64,000 nucleotides of DNA. Source: Paenibacillus selenitireducens (lineage in GTDB: Bacteria > Bacillota > Bacilli > Paenibacillales > Paenibacillaceae). The DNA is taken from NCBI RefSeq assembly GCF_002021565.1, contig NZ_MSZX01000005.1, positions 124,027 through 188,026 on the forward strand. The letters run 5' to 3'. Of this stretch, positions 44,401 through 53,635 are shown in pieces (the first letter of the stretch is position 1; every line of letters starts with the position of its first letter). The notes beneath the pieces were generated by a model. That model was not told where the DNA came from, ran no database searches, and saw nothing but the letters and a program-made list of their open reading frames with translations. The position numbers were made by a program, and so were the translations under genes.

Positions 44401-44891
44401 GAGGAACGCGCTTCCTTGTACCATTCTCTCGTGGTAAGGGAATAATCCGGCGACGAGTGTTTGAATCCGCTACCAATATAGAAATTGCCTTTCTCGCTCG
44501 CAATCCAGACAAGAGACAGTCGCTGGTTGGAAGCCGCAATGGCATTTAGCGCATTCATCGCATCCTCATAATGGAGATCTTGGGTTATATCAGAACGGCG
44601 ATCAGCACTTTGCAGAAATTGAATCATATCTTGATTGGTAGTCATTTGCTCAACCAAAGTTCCGTATTCCTGAAATAAAGAGCTGATCTTCTGGGCAATT
44701 AGCGTACTTTTGCTCGTTAATGTGTTCTCAATGTCATGCACGATTGTTTGTTTGGTTTGGTAGTAAATGGCGATACCCGTGAGCGAAGAAATGAACATGA
44801 TAGAAATAAGAATTATAATAGATAATTTGAGAGAGATTCGATCTAACTTCATTCCAGGTCTTTTCCATGAAGACTGTCCCTTATTCTCCAT
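41427..44891 (-). CDS. Hybrid sensor histidine kinase: Cache-PAS-HisKA-HATPase-REC-REC-HPt
   Basis: 1154 residues. First membrane helix about 22-44, extracellular double-Cache sensor (about 50-300), second helix about 308-332, PAS (about 350-465: [20 protein letters not shown]), HisKA with phospho-His in [16 protein letters not shown] (about 510), HATPase with [14 protein letters not shown] (about 690), a first receiver ([10 protein letters not shown], Asp in [22 protein letters not shown]), a second receiver ([10 protein letters not shown], Asp in [23 protein letters not shown]) and a C-terminal HPt with His in [12 protein letters not shown] (about 1085). It forms a full phosphorelay in one chain. 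It converges on the response regulator gene. Confidence 0.95.
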   Translation of the reverse strand: MENKGQSSWKRPGMKLDRISLKLSIIILISIMFISSLTGIAIYYQTKQTIVHDIENTLTSKSTLIAQKISSLFQEYGTLVEQMTTNQDMIQFLQSADRRSDITQDLHYEDAMNALNAIAASNQRLSLVWIASEKGNFYIGSGFKHSSPDYSLTTREWYKEARSSKEISYSRPYIDAASGKWVISIIYPIIYGSEPIGYVAADILLESFPQIMGSYQSNSSGYSFLIDADGQIIYHPEPRYTMISKFPASETGLESIIAKMKDQLTGVECIQTSAGEEYISYAPISLTNWSVAVSTPSKGPMSQLKNYSSTIFLYSSIGILVTVVVTYLLLAYYLKRFPFLSNVIQKFVTGEAIINQNDYAIIVVDPNFKITYFSKTAEKMLGYSSEEIIRKENLMLLQDMDDIKKYAAQISERIGKTVQPDLSLFRYMFPDDQTSYDLEANYRHKDGTRIPVSVNVNKMLDHNGKIIGYIRICRDISESKRNQSELLQAKKAAENANKAKSAFLATVSHELRTPLSGIIGLTQLIQKTELTPVQQDYVNKISSSSQTLLQIINEILDFSKVEAGKIDLEETNIHLYQLFHNLSDTVSILQSKKELDVMIDLPHDWPQYVVGDPLRMEQVLLNLISNAIKFTNKGTVTIHAETVRQTSDTLEIRFSITDTGIGISEQQQLYLFEPFMQADSSISRKYGGTGLGLVIAKKLVEVMQGNLEVHSTVGVGSTFFFTIPFRLTPQSSTGSLQPKASLQGHPILVVEDHDEMRSHLERMLRALELDVQCIHSWKKAEQILRHENTRAEILMLDMECYDMYGEETWIRMHSLARQKGLVIVPMTTALGRDAILSLPEQYQPHAILLKPFHIRSLECAIRNLFEHEQPIERIPFTEIETAVTQEKPYRILLAEDHEINQQIAIELLESRGYSVGIASDGYEVLTLLNSFEWDLILMDIHMPDMDGLEATKRIRSRAGYERLPIIAMTANIFQKDQKTYLEAGMNDVIMKPIDVQQMYSTISKWLAPQDADRSLLLTNELQHSSPFQMLKHYGIHVEEAIYRLNNKIHIFTRMLTTFRRDNEHFMERFLDVLDLEDKTTAMRMIHTLKGTAGNLSVQRLFDAATQLEQSMQHGIDIHDPIFLVQLEDLQTELSHVLFALKHFMEHQIVESSTN

Positions 44892-45011
44892 ATGCTTCCT
44901 ACTTTCCTGGTTTCGTGAATTACAATGTTTGTCGTTGTATTATAGCATTTGTTACCAAACGGGTGGATGAAATTCTTTTGCAATATTCATAGATTTTTTC
45001 TGAAAGTAAAC

Positions 45012-45040
45012 TTGTAATTTCGAAGAAAGCATGTTAAAAT
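45012..45040 (+). promoter_or_regulatory. rplS promoter
   Basis: TTGTAA (45012-45017), 17-base spacer, TAAAAT (45035-45040), about 95 bases before the start codon, leaving room for a structured leader. Confidence 0.7.
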
Positions 45041-45054
45041 GGTCTTTGTGTGAA

Positions 45055-45120
45055 TTCGGTGGTCCTCTACGAACGATGATGCGGAGCTAAGCTCCCTGAG
45101 ACGTATGAACACCTGAGTGG
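45055..45120 (+). ncRNA. Ribosomal protein L19 leader RNA (autoregulatory)
   Basis: The untranslated leader has GGTGG near 45059 able to pair with CACC near 45111, the hairpin GGAGC-taa-GCTCC (45082-45094) and the conserved-looking GATGATGCGGA and CTGAGACG blocks. This agrees with the L19 leader known upstream of rplS in Bacillales, where excess L19 lowers its own expression. I judged it by memory of the motif, so a covariance search should confirm it. Confidence 0.6.
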
Positions 45121-45136
45121 AAGGAGGGAGTCATAG

Positions 45137-45478
45137 ATGAATATCGTACAATTGATTACTCAAGAACAACTTCGTAAAGATTTACCGAACTTTCGTCCTG
45201 GTGATACTTTGAAAGTACATGTAAAAGTTATCGAGGGATCTCGTGAGCGTATCCAGCTTTTCGAAGGTGTTGTAATTAAGCGTCGTGGTGGTGGCATCAG
45301 TGAGACTTTTACAGTTCGTAAAATTTCTTACGGTGTTGGTGTGGAAAGAACTTTCCCACTTCATTCCCCGAAAATCGAGAAAATCGAAGTGGCTCGCCGT
45401 GGTAAAGTGCGTCGTGCGAAGCTTTATTATCTTCGTAATCTTCGCGGTAAAGCAGCGAGAATTAAAGAAATTCGTTAA
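45137..45478 (+). CDS. rplS: 50S ribosomal protein L19
   Basis: 113 residues, AAGGAGGG upstream. Diagnostic [18 protein letters not shown] (about 20), [20 protein letters not shown] and the final [19 protein letters not shown] (in part). L19 sits at the 30S-50S interface. It is usually joined to trmD; here it stands alone with its own promoter, leader and terminator. Confidence 0.98.
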   Translation: MNIVQLITQEQLRKDLPNFRPGDTLKVHVKVIEGSRERIQLFEGVVIKRRGGGISETFTVRKISYGVGVERTFPLHSPKIEKIEVARRGKVRRAKLYYLRNLRGKAARIKEIR

Positions 45479-45485
45479 TGTAAGA

Positions 45486-45513
45486 CCAAGGGGCTTGTTT
45501 AACAAGCTCCTTT
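45486..45513 (+). terminator. Terminator after rplS
   Basis: AAGGGGCTTGT/ACAAGCTCCTT stem with a short TTA loop, followed by TTTC. The T-tract is short. Confidence 0.75.
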
Positions 45514-45574
45514 CGCATTTCTAGCGGTATGGAAACGCTTTGAAATAGGGAATGTAATATAAGGAGGGAATACG

Positions 45575-46207
45575 ATGACGAATCAAACGGATTTAAATGG
45601 GGATGTGTCAGAGCCAAACGATTCGCAACAGCAGCCTGCGAACAGCAAGCTGAAGAATGAAGCGATCGAATGGGTCAAGGCAATTGCAATTGCCGTAGTA
45701 TTAGTAGTAGTTATTCGTTGGTTGGTATTCGCTCCCTTCATGGTGGACGGCCCATCCATGCAACCGAATTTTCATACGGGCGAACGCGTCATTGTGAATA
45801 AGTTCTTATACGATTTCCGTGCGCCAAAGCCGGGTGAAGTTGTTGTATTTCATGTTCCGCAAGAGAAACGGGATTACATCAAACGCGTAATTGCGGTCGC
45901 TGGTGATACGGTGAAAGTTCAAGGCGACGATGTATACGTAAATGGTAAGAAAATAAGCGAAGGCTACATTCAATCGCAAATTGATGAATATCAGGCCAAA
46001 GGTGAGCCATATAATAATCTTCGTGATTTTCCAAATAGCGAAGTGACAGAAGATAAGGTACCTGAAGGACATATCTTCGTGATGGGGGATAACCGCCGTA
46101 ACAGTACCGATAGCCGCATGATCGGGTATGTAGACCTGAAAGAAGTCGTTGGCCGTGCTGAACTTGTATTCTGGCCGCTGAACGATATTACGATTGTAAA
46201 CCACTAA
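45575..46207 (+). CDS. lepB: Signal peptidase I
   Basis: 210 residues, ribosome site AAGGAGGG. Acidic Gln-rich N-terminus, one membrane helix (about 32-54), catalytic Ser in VDGPSMQPNF (about 66) and Lys in RDYIKRVIAVAGD (about 106), with GDNRRNSTDSRMIGYVDL near 172. It removes signal peptides from exported proteins outside the membrane. Upstream of rbgA, as often in Paenibacillus. Confidence 0.96.
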   Translation: MTNQTDLNGDVSEPNDSQQQPANSKLKNEAIEWVKAIAIAVVLVVVIRWLVFAPFMVDGPSMQPNFHTGERVIVNKFLYDFRAPKPGEVVVFHVPQEKRDYIKRVIAVAGDTVKVQGDDVYVNGKKISEGYIQSQIDEYQAKGEPYNNLRDFPNSEVTEDKVPEGHIFVMGDNRRNSTDSRMIGYVDLKEVVGRAELVFWPLNDITIVNH

Positions 46208-46222
46208 GGTAGGTGAAAGATT

Positions 46223-47098
46223 GTGACGATCCAATGGTTCCCTGGACATATGACGCGAGCGCGCCGAGAGATCCAGGAAAAGTTAAAGCTCATTGATGTC
46301 GTGATTGAGCTATTGGACGCCCGTCTTCCGCTGTCTAGCCGCAATCCGATGATTGATGAAATTTTACAAGGGAAACCGCGTATGATCGTGTTGAATAAAG
46401 CCGATTTAGCGGACCCTGCGGTGACGGAAAAATGGGTAACGTATTTTAAAAATAAAGGCATTTTGGCCTTTCCGGTCGATGCTGCCACAGGTACACGTGT
46501 TCAAGATATTCCTGCGCAAGCAAAGGTTCTGTTCCACGATAAAATTCAGAAGCAAATTAGTAAAGGGATTAATCCACGAGCGATTCGCGGATTAATTGTG
46601 GGTATTCCGAATGTCGGTAAATCCACCTTGATTAACAAGCTGGCTGGTAAAGCGATTGCAGCGACAGGGGATCGCCCAGGTGTGACCAAAGGACAGCAAT
46701 GGATTAAGATCGGCAAGGAAATGGAGCTGCTGGATACACCGGGGATTCTGTGGCCGAAATTTGAGGATCAGGAAGTAGGGTATCGATTAGCCGTGACGGG
46801 TGCCATTAAAGAACAGGTCATTGATATCGCAGAGGTTGCATTCTATGCGGTGAAATATTTGACCCAGTATTATTGGGATACGCTCCAAGAACGATTTGAT
46901 CTATCCAAGAAACCTGAGAATTTCGATACACCGGATGAAGTGGTCGAGGTGATGGAGGAGATCGGACGGAAGCGGGGCTGCATCGTTAGCGGCGGACGCG
47001 TAGATCTCGAAAAAGCCTCCGGCATTATTCTTCGCGAACTTCGCGCTGGTAAATTAGGACGGATTTCCATGGAAGTTCCATTATCCTTCATGCTATAA
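46223..47098 (+). CDS. rbgA: Ribosome biogenesis GTPase RbgA
   Basis: 291 residues. Circularly permuted GTPase: opening [16 protein letters not shown]4 LNKADL (about 57), then G1 [17 protein letters not shown] (about 130) and G3 DTPGIL (about 174). RbgA drives late 50S assembly around L16. GTG start with AGGTGAAAG before it. Followed by a strong terminator. Confidence 0.97.
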   Translation: MTIQWFPGHMTRARREIQEKLKLIDVVIELLDARLPLSSRNPMIDEILQGKPRMIVLNKADLADPAVTEKWVTYFKNKGILAFPVDAATGTRVQDIPAQAKVLFHDKIQKQISKGINPRAIRGLIVGIPNVGKSTLINKLAGKAIAATGDRPGVTKGQQWIKIGKEMELLDTPGILWPKFEDQEVGYRLAVTGAIKEQVIDIAEVAFYAVKYLTQYYWDTLQERFDLSKKPENFDTPDEVVEVMEEIGRKRGCIVSGGRVDLEKASGIILRELRAGKLGRISMEVPLSFML

Positions 47099-47105
47099 AA
47101 GATAA

Positions 47106-47141
47106 AACGTGCTCCTTCATTGAAGGGCACGTTTTTTTTGT
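47106..47141 (+). terminator. Terminator after rbgA
   Basis: AAACGTGC-t-CCTTC pairs with GAAGG-GCACGTTT around ATT, followed by eight T. The minus-strand ymcC gene ends just beyond and may share it. Confidence 0.9.
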
Positions 47142-47156
47142 ACGTTTTACGTAGAA

Positions 47157-47699
47157 TTATAGTGTTTCTTTGGACTTACGCGGGAATAAGGTGTAGCTAA
47201 AGCTAATCAGAAAATCGATACCAAGGACAAGTGACCAGACCCGTATTACCTTCACGAGGGCTTCCGTTTTCCCTGCATCCTGAACCATCCAGATGACCCC
47301 TAGTAATAGGACACACCCTACCACCCAGGCCAAGAAATGATGCAGCCATCCGATTCTTTCATAGCGAGCATGTTCTGCACCGTATTTCGGTTTTTTGGTC
47401 GGTTCAGGACCTTTCGCAAATAAATAGGCAAATCGTTGATCGGCCCATTGAATCATTCGATGTCCGAAGGCGATGGATACCCCGATATAGATCGCGGCGA
47501 GTCCATGAATAAAAGTCGCTTCTTTCCCGCTTCTTAAATCAATAATCGTGGCAATCAATAACGCTAAGTCGACAACAGGCGTACAGAATAGCAACCAGGC
47601 TCCAAGCTTCTTCATCCGCAGGATATATCGACTGAATAAACCCGCAAGGACAAATAACCAAAAACCAATCTCACAACCAATAATAAAAGCAGTAATCAA
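47157..47699 (-). CDS. ymcC: YmcC-like membrane protein
   Basis: 180 residues on the minus strand. TTG 47699 is preferred, with GGGAGA 8 bases before; the frame is open to 47735 without a ribosome site. Five membrane segments, with CEIGFWLFVLAGLFSRYIL near 10 and YERIGWLHHFLAWVVGCVL near 120. B. subtilis YmcC has this layout and also lies beside the TetR-type regulator PksA, as here. Function unknown. Probably controlled by the divergent TetR gene through the operator at 47726-47741. Confidence 0.75.
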   Translation of the reverse strand: MITAFIIGCEIGFWLFVLAGLFSRYILRMKKLGAWLLFCTPVVDLALLIATIIDLRSGKEATFIHGLAAIYIGVSIAFGHRMIQWADQRFAYLFAKGPEPTKKPKYGAEHARYERIGWLHHFLAWVVGCVLLLGVIWMVQDAGKTEALVKVIRVWSLVLGIDFLISFSYTLFPRKSKETL

Positions 47700-47725
47700 C
47701 AGGCATTCTCCCTTAAAATGTTTTT

Positions 47726-47741
47726 TAATACACATGTATTA
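47726..47741. promoter_or_regulatory. Palindromic operator between ymcC and the TetR gene
   Basis: TAATACA-CA-TGTATTA, a perfect 7-bp inverted repeat, 27 bases before the ymcC start. A TGTATTA half-site recurs near 47770, close to the -35 of the TetR gene (TGTATT, 17 bases, TATACT at 47793). Consistent with TetR control of both genes. Confidence 0.6.
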
Positions 47742-47803
47742 TTAAGAATGAATTTATTTTAGCATGACTGTATTAAAAAAGACAATAGTGATATACTAAA
47801 AAT

Positions 47804-48400
47804 ATGCCTAAAATTGTGAATCATGATCAACGTCGGGAGCTACTTGCAGAAGCAGCTTGGCGTGTTATACGCAGGGAAGGGTTGGAAGGAGTGTCTGTAC
47901 GTCGTGTTGCAGAGGAAGCTGGCATGTCGCTAGGATCGCTGCGGCATTATTTCGTGACACAGTCCGAGCTGCTTGCTTTTTCCATGCAAATGGTGTCCGA
48001 CAGGGTCAATCAACGCATTATGAAATTAGCTTTTAATGGCAATCCCCGGCATGATATCGAAATCGTTATTCGTGAACTTATGCCTCTAGATGAGGAGCGT
48101 AGGGCAGAAGCCGAGGTCTGGCTGGCTTTTTCGGTGCGAGCACAGGTAGACGCTGCGTTAAAAGAACTCAGTCAGGAAGTCCATGGATCGCTGTATGATG
48201 GATTTCGCAAAATGATCGACATGCTGGTGAAAATGAAACTCACGCCGGAGGATATAGATGCGGAACAGGAAACGAAACGTCTTCACGCATTAGTGGATGG
48301 GCTTGTGGTCCATTGCGTGTTGAATCCAGAACGATTGGATAGCGATGAGATCTGGAGAATCGTGATGTACCATCTAGATCGGATTATCGTGAATCGTTGA
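47804..48400 (+). CDS. TetR-family transcriptional regulator (PksA/BetI-like)
   Basis: 198 residues. N-terminal helix-turn-helix (about 10-55; EGLEGVSVRRVAEEAGMSLG and LRHYFVTQSELL) and a C-terminal TetR_C_6-like domain. B. subtilis PksA has the same neighbour (ymcC), so orthology is plausible. The ligand is not known. The ATG has no clear Shine-Dalgarno sequence, and the leader seems very short given a TATACT box at 47793, so translation may be nearly leaderless. Confidence 0.9.
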   Translation: MPKIVNHDQRRELLAEAAWRVIRREGLEGVSVRRVAEEAGMSLGSLRHYFVTQSELLAFSMQMVSDRVNQRIMKLAFNGNPRHDIEIVIRELMPLDEERRAEAEVWLAFSVRAQVDAALKELSQEVHGSLYDGFRKMIDMLVKMKLTPEDIDAEQETKRLHALVDGLVVHCVLNPERLDSDEIWRIVMYHLDRIIVNR

Positions 48401-48507
48401 AGACCAATCCATAAGTGGTCTTAAAAAAAGGATATTCCCAGCGCGGCAGAATCTGGTACAATCAAATGGAAGAAAGTACCTAGATGATAGAAAGAGCAGA
48501 TGCCGCG

Positions 48508-49434
48508 ATGGGAATATTTTTTCATATTTTATTGAATAATGTCCTTCCGATGAGCGTCATGATCGGCATTGGCATTGGGTTGCAGCGGGCTTTTAAGCTG
48601 GATATTAAGACGCTGTCGAAGTTGAATTTCTATTTGTTTTCACCAGCGATGATTTTTAATCTACTCTATACAACGGATATATCGGCTCAATTGATCGGGC
48701 AGGTTCTTTTATTTTTCGTCATATTCATGGTGGCGCAGTATATCTGTGTGGAAGTGGTCATTCGACTGCGTGGGTATAAGCAAGGGATGGTCGGCGCAAT
48801 GCGTAACAGCGTGCTCTTCTATAATAGCGCGAATTACGGGATTCCATTAAACCAATTGGCGTTCGCAAGCAATCCTTACACATTGTCCGTTCAGGTTATC
48901 ATCATGATGATGCAATCCTTAATTCCGAATACATACGGTGTATACACTGTGAACGCGCATAAAGCGGATATGAAACAGATTTGGCGAACCATTGCTTCGA
49001 TGCCGATTCTGTACGTGATTCCGGTTGCCTTTCTCATGAGGGGATTTCAGGTTCCGATTCCACAGTTCATCGATACGCCGATTGTGTATTTGTCGAATGC
49101 ATTTATCGGAACGGCACTGACGACACTAGGGGTACAACTAGGCAACATGGAGTGGCGCGTAGATCGCATATTGATGGCGGATGTGAGTATCTCAGCCGTA
49201 TTGCGTCTTGTACTTGGTCCCGTGCTAGCTGCACTAATTGTATGGGCAATGGACCTAGATGCGCTGATGGCTTCCGCGCTGATCGTATCTTCAGCAGTAC
49301 CTACGTCACTAAGCAGTGCCCTACTTGCCGTGGAATTTGATAATGAACAGCAATTTGCTTCCCAATCGGTGTTCGTATCGACGATTTTAAGTATTATTAC
49401 GGTGACGGTCGTTATTTTCATGTTACATTTATGA
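48508..49434 (+). CDS. Auxin-efflux-carrier (AEC) family transporter
   Basis: 308 residues from ATG 48508 (MGIFFHILLNNVLPMSVM), where family members begin; ATG 48484 is an upstream alternative. Ten membrane segments in two halves; NFYLFSPAMIFNLLYTTD near 42 and NSANYGIPLNQLAF near 110 are family motifs. Related to B. subtilis YfdV/malate transporters. Located 84 bases behind the TetR gene, so perhaps part of its regulon. Confidence 0.9.
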   Translation: MGIFFHILLNNVLPMSVMIGIGIGLQRAFKLDIKTLSKLNFYLFSPAMIFNLLYTTDISAQLIGQVLLFFVIFMVAQYICVEVVIRLRGYKQGMVGAMRNSVLFYNSANYGIPLNQLAFASNPYTLSVQVIIMMMQSLIPNTYGVYTVNAHKADMKQIWRTIASMPILYVIPVAFLMRGFQVPIPQFIDTPIVYLSNAFIGTALTTLGVQLGNMEWRVDRILMADVSISAVLRLVLGPVLAALIVWAMDLDALMASALIVSSAVPTSLSSALLAVEFDNEQQFASQSVFVSTILSIITVTVVIFMLHL

Positions 49435-49444
49435 GTAAAACCTC

Positions 49445-49499
49445 AACTACCTCTAACCTTGGCCACTCGAAGATGAGCGTCCGCGTTAGAGGTAGTTTT
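49445..49499 (+). terminator. Palindromic terminator, full copy of an intergenic repeat
   Basis: Perfect 13-bp arms AACTACCTCTAAC/GTTAGAGGTAGTT enclose CTTGGCCACTCGAAGATGAG and CGTCCGC, followed by TT. The right part (49467-49499) matches 19186-19220. It ends the AEC gene transcript and lies between convergent genes. Confidence 0.8.
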
Positions 49500-49544
49500 C
49501 ATTCACTTGAAGATCATCACTATCAGCCATGAAGAGGAAGCAAG

Positions 49545-51329
49545 TTAGTCCGTACAATTGGCATAGACCTTCACAGGGGATTGCTCTCCTTGCCACAGCA
49601 GTTGCATCTCTTCACTAGTCGCGAGCAGCTCAGATAAGCTGCCTTCCGCTTCGATCCGGCCGTCCTTCATCACGATGATATGATCTGCCTTTGCAAGAGC
49701 TGCCCTGCGGTGAGATACCGCAATACAAGTAACGTCACGTTCTTTGAATATTCCATCCCAAATCTGCTGCTCCGTCTCCACATCCAGCGCACTGGATAGA
49801 TCGTCGAAGATGAACAAATCAGCCCCCGTTATCAACATCCGTGCAGTGGCTGCGCGCTGAATCTGTCCTCCAGACAGCATGACGCCTCTAGGTCCTACGA
49901 ACGTTTCCAGCCCTTGCTCCAGATCCTCAATGTCCTTTTCCATGACGGCCAAACGAATGGCTCGTTCCAAGACTTCTTCAGCACGGTCTTTTTTCCCTTG
50001 CACGATATTCTCTCGCAAAGTATCGCTGAACAAACGAGGAACCTGCGGCGTGTATGCAGCGCGAGGAGGCATTAGGAAGGTAGCCGGATCAACCACTTCT
50101 CCGTTCCAGCGAATCGCCCCCTCTTGTTTGGGCAGCAGTCCAAGCAGTGTCCGAACAAGCGTCGATTTACCAGAACCGATACGCCCAGTGATAACAAGGA
50201 ATTTGCCGCGTTCCAGCCGGAAATTGATATCCGATATGCCATTTTCTGAATTTGGATATTGATACGATAAGTTGCTGACTTCAAGCTCGCTGAGCTTCTC
50301 TTTCGGATCTCTGTTGATCGCAGTTAGCTCTGGAGGGTCCTCATTGAGATAAGTTTCCCGTGCCTCAATGATCCTGTCCTCCTCACCCGGGCGGAACAAT
50401 GTCCGCATCCGATCAAAGGATACCTTCAGCCGTTTGTGCTGAAATACCATATAACCAAATAGTGAAATACTGTAGCCGATGTTTGCCAGATATGCCGTAA
50501 AGAGTGCAAAATCTCCAACTGTAAAATGCCCAGCCTGCATCTCAGCAGCACACATCAGAAGGATCAGCCCTGTACAGATACTAAGCACATGCTGGTTAAG
50601 TGATTTCATCCACTGCTTGAACAGATTATCCTTTAGCGCTGCCTGGCGGCGTTCTTCGTTCAGCTTCGTAAAACGCTCATGAACATGATCCTCAGCCTGC
50701 CCCAGCTTCAAAGCTTGAACCGCCCCAAAGGTTTCCGCGATAAAGCTGGTAATGCGTCCGGTTGCCTCACGGTTTTTCTGCCCGTAACGACGAGCTCTGT
50801 TGCCAGATAGATTGTTAAGCAGCGTTACAACCACAAATGGCAAAACAGCGACCAGCATGATCTTCCAGTTAATGCTCGCCATAATGACAACGGAAACTAG
50901 TGTAAAAACGACCTTTCCCCAGAAATCCACCCAGGATTCCACATACTCAACAACCTCATCCACATCATCGCGGAAGCGGCTCATCGCCTCGCCTGGTGAA
51001 GCCGGCAGATTCCGTCCTGGCCAGCGCATAATGCCTGCCAGCATATTCGTTCGTAGAATAGCCTGAATGTGATAGATATACGTTATCCACTGGTAAAATG
51101 CCGCAAAAAATGTCCCAACTCTTATAACCCTTACGGCAGCGATGAAGATCAACGGTACAGCCAGCCACAAATAATCAGTGGAATTCGCTGTGGCACGGTC
51201 AAAGAACCACTGCATCCCGAGTCCAATCAATAGCGGTAGGGAGTGAAATATACACCATAACAAGCCGTTAACTAAAAACAATGAAGGTCTAAAGCGGAAT
51301 AAGCGCCCTATAAAACCAGTGATCGTCAT
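49545..51329 (-). CDS. ABC exporter half-transporter, degenerate site partner
   Basis: 594 residues. Six membrane helices (about 1-300), then an ATPase domain: Walker [19 protein letters not shown] (about 385), signature [15 protein letters not shown] (about 493), Walker [13 protein letters not shown] with Asp in place of the catalytic Glu, and His in AVSHRRAAL. It overlaps the upstream exporter gene by 4 bases (ATGA), so the two form a heterodimer with one weak and one active site, as in BmrCD/TM287-288 type exporters. Substrate unknown. Confidence 0.92.
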   Translation of the reverse strand: MTITGFIGRLFRFRPSLFLVNGLLWCIFHSLPLLIGLGMQWFFDRATANSTDYLWLAVPLIFIAAVRVIRVGTFFAAFYQWITYIYHIQAILRTNMLAGIMRWPGRNLPASPGEAMSRFRDDVDEVVEYVESWVDFWGKVVFTLVSVVIMASINWKIMLVAVLPFVVVTLLNNLSGNRARRYGQKNREATGRITSFIAETFGAVQALKLGQAEDHVHERFTKLNEERRQAALKDNLFKQWMKSLNQHVLSICTGLILLMCAAEMQAGHFTVGDFALFTAYLANIGYSISLFGYMVFQHKRLKVSFDRMRTLFRPGEEDRIIEARETYLNEDPPELTAINRDPKEKLSELEVSNLSYQYPNSENGISDINFRLERGKFLVITGRIGSGKSTLVRTLLGLLPKQEGAIRWNGEVVDPATFLMPPRAAYTPQVPRLFSDTLRENIVQGKKDRAEEVLERAIRLAVMEKDIEDLEQGLETFVGPRGVMLSGGQIQRAATARMLITGADLFIFDDLSSALDVETEQQIWDGIFKERDVTCIAVSHRRAALAKADHIIVMKDGRIEAEGSLSELLATSEEMQLLWQGEQSPVKVYANCTD

Positions 51330-53071
51330 GCCAATTCCTCCTCACTGCCCATCATCAGCAGTCTGGCATAATGCGAATCCGGATCTTGAGCCAGTTCTTC
51401 CCGTGCTCCAAATTCCAATATTCGGCCATCACCCAGCACCATAATCTTATCCACTTGCTCCAGCGTGGCCAGCCGGTGCGCAATAATGATCCCTGTACAA
51501 CGACTCATCAGCTGATCGACCGCCACCTGCAGCATCGTTTCTGTTGCCGCATCCAGGCGTGAAGATGGCTCATCTAGAATCACCAAACTTGGCTGTGTCA
51601 AAAATACTCGAGTTAACGCAAACAGCTGTGCTTCCCCTGCGGACAAGGACGCCCCGCCTGTAGACAGATGGGTATCTAGTCCTTCCGGCTGCGCATCGAT
51701 CCACTGCCGCAGTCCCAGCCGCTCCGTTGTTTCCAACACAAATTCATCGGACACACAGCTATCAAACAATGTCAGATTGTCACGTAGTGAACCATCAAAC
51801 AGCTGTACATCCTGCGTAACCATGCCAACCCGGCGATAAAGCGCCGGAAGCTTCAACTTCGTGATATCCGTACCGCCCACGCGGATAACCCCACTGTCGA
51901 TATTGTACAGGCGAAGCAGGGCCCGGCTAAGACTTGACTTCCCGCTGCCGGTGCGTCCGATAATGCCAAGACGTTCCCCTGGTTTAACTGTAAAATTAAT
52001 GTCTTTTAACACCGGTTTATCCTCGTTGTAGCTGAAGTTGACTCCCTTGAACTCCAGATCCAGCGCTCCCGCAGGAAGATGATCCTGCTCTCCGTCCACA
52101 ATCTCGCTGCGGTTCGATAGCAGCTCTCTGGAACGAAGCATGCCAGATTTCGCTTTTTGAAACTCCTGCACCTGGTCACCCAGCCTCTCAATCGGGTCAT
52201 TCAGCATCTGTGTATATTGATAAATGAGGAAAAGTGTTCCAAGGCTAATCTCACCGCGCAAATAATAACGAACCCCTAATAACAGCGCGGCGGTAACCGC
52301 AAGGGCAAACAGGATAACCGTGGTGTTCCATGGAACGACCCGGAGCATCCAAGCTTTTCTTCCTTTCAGGAACACGGCGCGCATCATGCGATGAAACCGA
52401 TTCATCACATAAGGCACATTACCGTTGGCCTGCACATCCTCGATCCCTGCAATACGCTCTTCAATCAATCCGAACAGGGAAGCGCTGGCTTCACGTTCTT
52501 TTTTGGATGAATTGACACCCAGATTGCGGATGAACACCATGAACATGATCGACACCAGCGTAAATACCGTCATCACGATGGCGATCGGCAAGTTTACGGT
52601 AAACATAAACCCTAAAATTCCAGCCAGCAGCACAAAACTCCCGATGACCTGCACGATAAACATCGCGAAAAAGTTCGAAATGCTTGTGACATCACCATCT
52701 ACCCGCTCGATCATCTCGCCAGGCATTTTCAGATTATGAAACCGCATATCCAGCCGCAAGCAATGCTTCAGGAGATCCCCGCGAAGCCGGTTCGTTGCAC
52801 GCCACGAAATGTCGTTTCCGAGATAACTGACAGCCACTGTAATCAGTTGGTTTACTACAGCAACAATCAGGAATAACCCCGCGAGCTGAATCAGACTAGC
52901 TAATACCCCGCCACCAGCTGCCGTATCAATGAAGCGTTTGACAATCTGCGGATTCAGGAGCTGTATCCCTGTCGACACGAACAGCATGATGAGCAAAATC
53001 ATCAGCCGACCTTTGACCGGGCTCAAATATCGCAGCAACCATGACATGGATACTTTCTCATTTTTGGGCAC
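51326..53071 (-). CDS. ABC exporter half-transporter, catalytic partner
   Basis: 581 residues from GTG 53071 behind GGGGGTGGG; ATG 53086 upstream lacks a ribosome site. Six membrane helices, then Walker [21 protein letters not shown] (about 370), signature [16 protein letters not shown] (about 475; LSAGE instead of LSGGQ), Walker [13 protein letters not shown] with intact Glu, and [11 protein letters not shown]. First gene of the exporter pair. The long AT-rich region upstream (53087-53260) should hold the promoter. Confidence 0.92.
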   Translation of the reverse strand: MPKNEKVSMSWLLRYLSPVKGRLMILLIMLFVSTGIQLLNPQIVKRFIDTAAGGGVLASLIQLAGLFLIVAVVNQLITVAVSYLGNDISWRATNRLRGDLLKHCLRLDMRFHNLKMPGEMIERVDGDVTSISNFFAMFIVQVIGSFVLLAGILGFMFTVNLPIAIVMTVFTLVSIMFMVFIRNLGVNSSKKEREASASLFGLIEERIAGIEDVQANGNVPYVMNRFHRMMRAVFLKGRKAWMLRVVPWNTTVILFALAVTAALLLGVRYYLRGEISLGTLFLIYQYTQMLNDPIERLGDQVQEFQKAKSGMLRSRELLSNRSEIVDGEQDHLPAGALDLEFKGVNFSYNEDKPVLKDINFTVKPGERLGIIGRTGSGKSSLSRALLRLYNIDSGVIRVGGTDITKLKLPALYRRVGMVTQDVQLFDGSLRDNLTLFDSCVSDEFVLETTERLGLRQWIDAQPEGLDTHLSTGGASLSAGEAQLFALTRVFLTQPSLVILDEPSSRLDAATETMLQVAVDQLMSRCTGIIIAHRLATLEQVDKIMVLGDGRILEFGAREELAQDPDSHYARLLMMGSEEELA

Positions 53072-53269
53072 TGTGCCCACCCCCATATGTAAGAAAATAT
53101 ATATAGAAAGAACGCCACTTTATGACCGGCGGAAAGATTATTGCTCAAATCATGTATAATTCTCTCAAATATAATGATAAATAATATGACTATTGTATAA
53201 TAACTTTACACAATAATGATGGTAATAAATGATTTAGAAACAAATTTTATACAAAAATATAAAGGGGTT

Positions 53270-53530
53270 TCTAAGAAAGCATTTTCCCGCAGAATGAAAG
53301 AAGACCATATGCGAAATGGGCAACTTAAAATCTGGCTTCAATGTGCAAATCGCATGAGAGTAAGTAGAAGACGGAGAGAGTAATGATAAAATTTTTCTCC
53401 GACTATCGAAGTCAGAATCGCACGGATTGTCCTCGCAAAGCAGTCTGTAAAAAGGCAAAAGGAAATTGAGAAATCCGGGTAAGCTCTCTTTTTAATAAGC
53501 GCCAACATGGCTTCAATTGGAGAAATTCAC
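53270..53530 (+). pseudogene. IS1182-type transposase remnant
   Basis: Plus-strand pieces match IS1182 transposases: MKEDHMRNGQLK (53294-53329), then after a one-base insertion SGFNVQIA (53331-53354), and later SDYRSQNRTDCPRKAVCKKA with KGN-stop-EIRV (about 53399-53480). So there is a frameshift, an internal deletion of roughly a hundred codons and a nonsense codon. No terminal repeats or intact gene remain. The rest of the gap 53087-53635 holds nothing else that I recognise. Confidence 0.65.
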
Positions 53531-53635
53531 CGATAAGTCGTCCGGGAGATTCAGTTCCTAGGGCGTTTTTTTGTGTTAAAATGAGAGAAATGGATTGATA
53601 GAGTTAGAGTTGATGGAAGATATGAGGTGTTCTTG

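Noticed and set aside
48400-48422. AAGACCA/TGGTCTT hairpin behind the TetR gene as terminator
   Set aside because: It is followed by A residues, not T, on plus, so it is unlikely to stop transcription of the TetR gene.
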